A DNA stretch of 32,332 bases. It comes from Oceanicella sp. SM1341 (GTDB lineage Bacteria; Pseudomonadota; Alphaproteobacteria; Rhodobacterales; Rhodobacteraceae). The notes beneath the pieces are model-generated. The model was not told where the DNA came from. It searched no databases and saw only the letters and a program-made list of their open reading frames with translations. This document shows, piece after piece, positions 30,884 to 32,332 of this stretch (its first letter is position 1; each line of letters starts with the position of its first letter). The stretch spans positions 1 through 32,332 of the forward strand of contig NZ_QRGC01000042.1 in the NCBI RefSeq assembly GCF_003448965.1, given 5' to 3'. Position numbers and translations under genes: made by a program.

Positions 30884-31587
30884 TGCGGCACAGGCTGGAA
30901 CGGATTGCGCAGAAACTCCCCAAGGGGCTCGACTACGAGCTCAACGGGGCTGTGGTGCGGGCCCGCTGCCACCACTGCCGCAAGACCGACACCGTGCAGT
31001 CGTCGGGGGCGCGCGGCCACCTGCCGCCGGAAGCGGTGCAGAAATTCTTCATCAATCGTGGCTGGGCGGGCATCGGCGGCAAGAAGCCTGCCTGTCCGGA
31101 CTGCATGGCGAAGTTCAAGGTGGTGAGGGCGCGTGAGCGCGAGAAGGAGGCGGCAATGCAGAAAGTGACCAGCGCAGAGGAGGTCGAGGTGTCGACGAAG
31201 AGGGAGGCCGTGCCGGCCAAGGCCACCGCGGCGCAGATGAGCCGGGCCGACCGCCGCAAGGTGTTCCGGGCGATCGATGACGCATACTCGGAGGACGGCG
31301 GCGGCTATGTCGGCGGGGAGACGGATCACACCGTCGCGTCGGCTGCCGGCGTGCCTGTGATCTGGGTGGAGCGCATCCGTGAGGAGGAGTTCGGGCCGGC
31401 GGTCAACGAGGATGCGCGGAAGCTCGAGGCCGACCTGGCCGCCATCAGCACGAAGGCGCGCAAGGCGGAAGAGGACGCGCTTGCCGCGGCGACGCTGGCG
31501 GAGGAAGCGTCGAAGGAGGCGTTGGCCTGGGGCAAGCGGTTCGCGCGGCTGCGGGACGCGATGGGCCCGAAAGGGGCGCGCGTCTGA
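30883..31587 (+). CDS. Zinc-ribbon phage protein with coiled-coil tail, 234 aa
   Basis: The N-terminal region holds two Cys pairs, CHHC (Cys29, Cys32) and CPDC (Cys71, Cys74), spaced like a zinc ribbon with a ~38-residue insert. The middle (RADRRKVFRAIDDAYSED onward, with TVASAAGVPVIWVERIREE) looks like an HTH of the kind used in small phage regulators. The C-terminal ~60 residues (LEADLAAISTKARKAEEDALAAATLAEEASKEAL) are a clear coiled coil. ATG 30883 overlaps the preceding stop and has GGAGGAA upstream. No family recognised; DNA binding is a reasonable inference. Confidence 0.7.
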   Translation: MRHRLERIAQKLPKGLDYELNGAVVRARCHHCRKTDTVQSSGARGHLPPEAVQKFFINRGWAGIGGKKPACPDCMAKFKVVRAREREKEAAMQKVTSAEEVEVSTKREAVPAKATAAQMSRADRRKVFRAIDDAYSEDGGGYVGGETDHTVASAAGVPVIWVERIREEEFGPAVNEDARKLEADLAAISTKARKAEEDALAAATLAEEASKEALAWGKRFARLRDAMGPKGARV

Positions 31588-32210
31588 TGGCGGCTGGTCG
31601 CAAGCGCAAGGTGGCGACGACGCTGCCGACGGTGGAACTCGGCGGGCCCGACCAGGACTTCGGCGCCGGGGTGACCCGGCCGGTGCCGGTGGCCCGTGGC
31701 AGCGTCTGCCGGGTGAAGGTCACGCGGGATCCGGCCACCGGCGCCACCCGCATGGTTCCCCGGGACACCGAGCAGCGCGAGGTGGGCGCCCGGGCCCGGC
31801 TGCGCATGGTCACCGAGCCGGTGCCGGAGGATGCGAACGGGCGGCGCCGCCGGCGCGTGCTGCACCCGGTGGAGGACATGTTCGTGCGCGGCATCCTCGA
31901 CAAGCAGCAGCGGGCCGCGGGCCTCGCCCTGGCCGATGCCTGGGAGGGCTGCCAGCGCACGCCCTCGGTCGACCTCTCGCAGCCTCGGGTGGACAGCTCG
32001 CCCCGGCCCGACGACCGGATGATGATCCTGCTGGAGGCGCAGGACCGCTACGCCCGGCTCGCGCGCCAGATCCCGAAGGAAGCCCGGGCCGTGGTCGAGC
32101 ATGTGTGCTGCGAGGGGCGGTACCTCTGGGATGGGTGCGTGACGGGCGGTCGGAGCATGTCGATCTCGGTGGAGCGCCTCCAGATGGCGCTCTCGGTCAT
32201 CAGCGTTTAG
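31587..32210 (+). CDS. Last early gene, candidate late regulator (Q-like position), 207 aa
   Basis: N-terminal part is basic and unstructured (AAGRKRKVATTLPTVE, GARARLRMVTEPVPEDANGRRRRRV). The C-terminal ~110 residues are helical (MFVRGILDKQQRAAGLALADAWEG, then MMILLEAQDRYARLARQIPKEARAVVEHVCCEG). The end (RSMSISVERLQMALSVI) resembles the HTH-like close of alphaproteobacterial DUF6456-type or antitermination-type proteins. I cannot confirm either family. It begins on the previous stop (TGATG) and is followed 31 bp later by a promoter and terminator pair, the position of antiterminator Q in lambdoid phages. The role is inferred from position. Confidence 0.6.
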   Translation: MAAGRKRKVATTLPTVELGGPDQDFGAGVTRPVPVARGSVCRVKVTRDPATGATRMVPRDTEQREVGARARLRMVTEPVPEDANGRRRRRVLHPVEDMFVRGILDKQQRAAGLALADAWEGCQRTPSVDLSQPRVDSSPRPDDRMMILLEAQDRYARLARQIPKEARAVVEHVCCEGRYLWDGCVTGGRSMSISVERLQMALSVISV

Positions 32211-32241
32211 CGGACAGGGCTTTCAACTTCGCAAAAGGGAA

Positions 32242-32272
32242 TTGACAGCGGCAGGTTAACAGGGCACATAAA
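32242..32272 (+). promoter_or_regulatory. Candidate late promoter (pR'-like)
   Basis: A consensus -35 TTGACA at 32242-32247 is followed after 19 bp by CATAAA at 32267-32272. Transcription would start near 32279, only a few bases before the terminator at 32285, giving a transcript of about 40 nt unless termination is overridden. Confidence 0.7.
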
Positions 32273-32284
32273 TGCACAGTAGAG

Positions 32285-32317
32285 AAACCCCGCCCGGAGA
32301 TCCCGGCGCGGGGTTTT
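32285..32317 (+). terminator. Strong Rho-independent terminator just after late promoter (tR'-like)
   Basis: AAACCCCGC (32285-32293) pairs with GCGGGGTTT (32308-32316), with an inner CCGG/CCGG stem and a T-run ending at 32317. Because the left arm begins with AAA, the hairpin could also stop transcription from the other side. It ends the early rightward operon and blocks the promoter immediately upstream. Confidence 0.88.
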
Positions 32318-32332
32318 CCATTTCCGACCTCA

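Larger units (their letters stand above)
22128..32332. mobile_element. Prophage, left ~10 kb (continues beyond window)
   Basis: A temperate-phage early region bounded on the left by a tRNA-Thr att fragment and a tyrosine integrase. It has divergent operons around an XRE repressor, many short overlapping genes (ATGA, TGATG and GTGA junctions), DUF2303, Gp49-like and methyltransferase-like genes, replication-type genes and a late-switch-like promoter/terminator pair. No terminase, capsid, tail or lysis gene is inside the window, so the structural part and the second att site lie to the right. The regulatory logic resembles lambdoid phages, although little protein similarity to lambda itself is visible. 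Confidence 0.92.

Overview
The window is very GC-rich DNA with gene families typical of an alphaproteobacterium, most likely a Rhodobacterales-type marine or environmental heterotroph. That assignment is inferred from base composition and gene families only; no rRNA or marker gene is present. It has two parts: about 22.1 kb of chromosomal accessory metabolism, and the first ~10 kb of a prophage that runs off the right edge.

Chromosomal part (1-22127). A truncated MFS permease is followed by a long acyl-CoA synthetase, a convergent class I aminotransferase, a divergent M20 amidohydrolase, a convergent SGNH-like protein and a bestrophin-type channel. Next is a stress or detoxification block: a YcaC-like isochorismatase-fold hydrolase, divergent from a LysR regulator, then pirin, an orphan RND/HlyD-type periplasmic adaptor, a XapX protein, a small GNAT and a DoxX protein, all on the plus strand. 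A secreted DUF4394 protein and a type I arylsulfatase with a one-base frameshift follow on the minus strand. Then come a ChaC-like gamma-glutamylcyclotransferase, an AraC regulator divergent from an SDR oxidoreductase, a luciferase-like flavin monooxygenase and a Ca2+/Na+ antiporter. Three intergenic regions carry short GC-rich tandem repeats, two of them hairpin-forming.

Prophage (22128 to beyond 32332). The junction is a 48-bp piece of a tRNA-Thr(GGT) gene, from the anticodon stem to CCA. It is followed at once by a tyrosine integrase, the usual sign of integration into the 3' end of a tRNA gene. The early region is lambda-like in logic. A leftward operon (27429 to 22229, tightly overlapping genes) encodes small proteins, DUF2303, a C5-methyltransferase-like protein, a Gp49-like protein, an excisionase-like HTH protein and the integrase. 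An XRE repressor (27658-27963) lies between two clusters of three operator-like sites built on GGAGAANTTCTCC. A rightward operon carries a Cro-like protein, a possible CII-like regulator, a strong UUCG-loop terminator, replication-type genes with an iteron/DnaA-box region, and a gene in the position of an antiterminator. That last gene is followed directly by a TTGACA promoter and a strong terminator about 40 nt downstream, which resembles a Q/pR'/tR' late switch. Structural genes, lysis genes and the second att site must lie to the right of the window.

The most interesting material is in the prophage: the two-cluster operator set with a nearly leaderless Cro-like start, the compact late switch, the candidate origin, and several tiny or overlapping genes that standard gene calling could miss.
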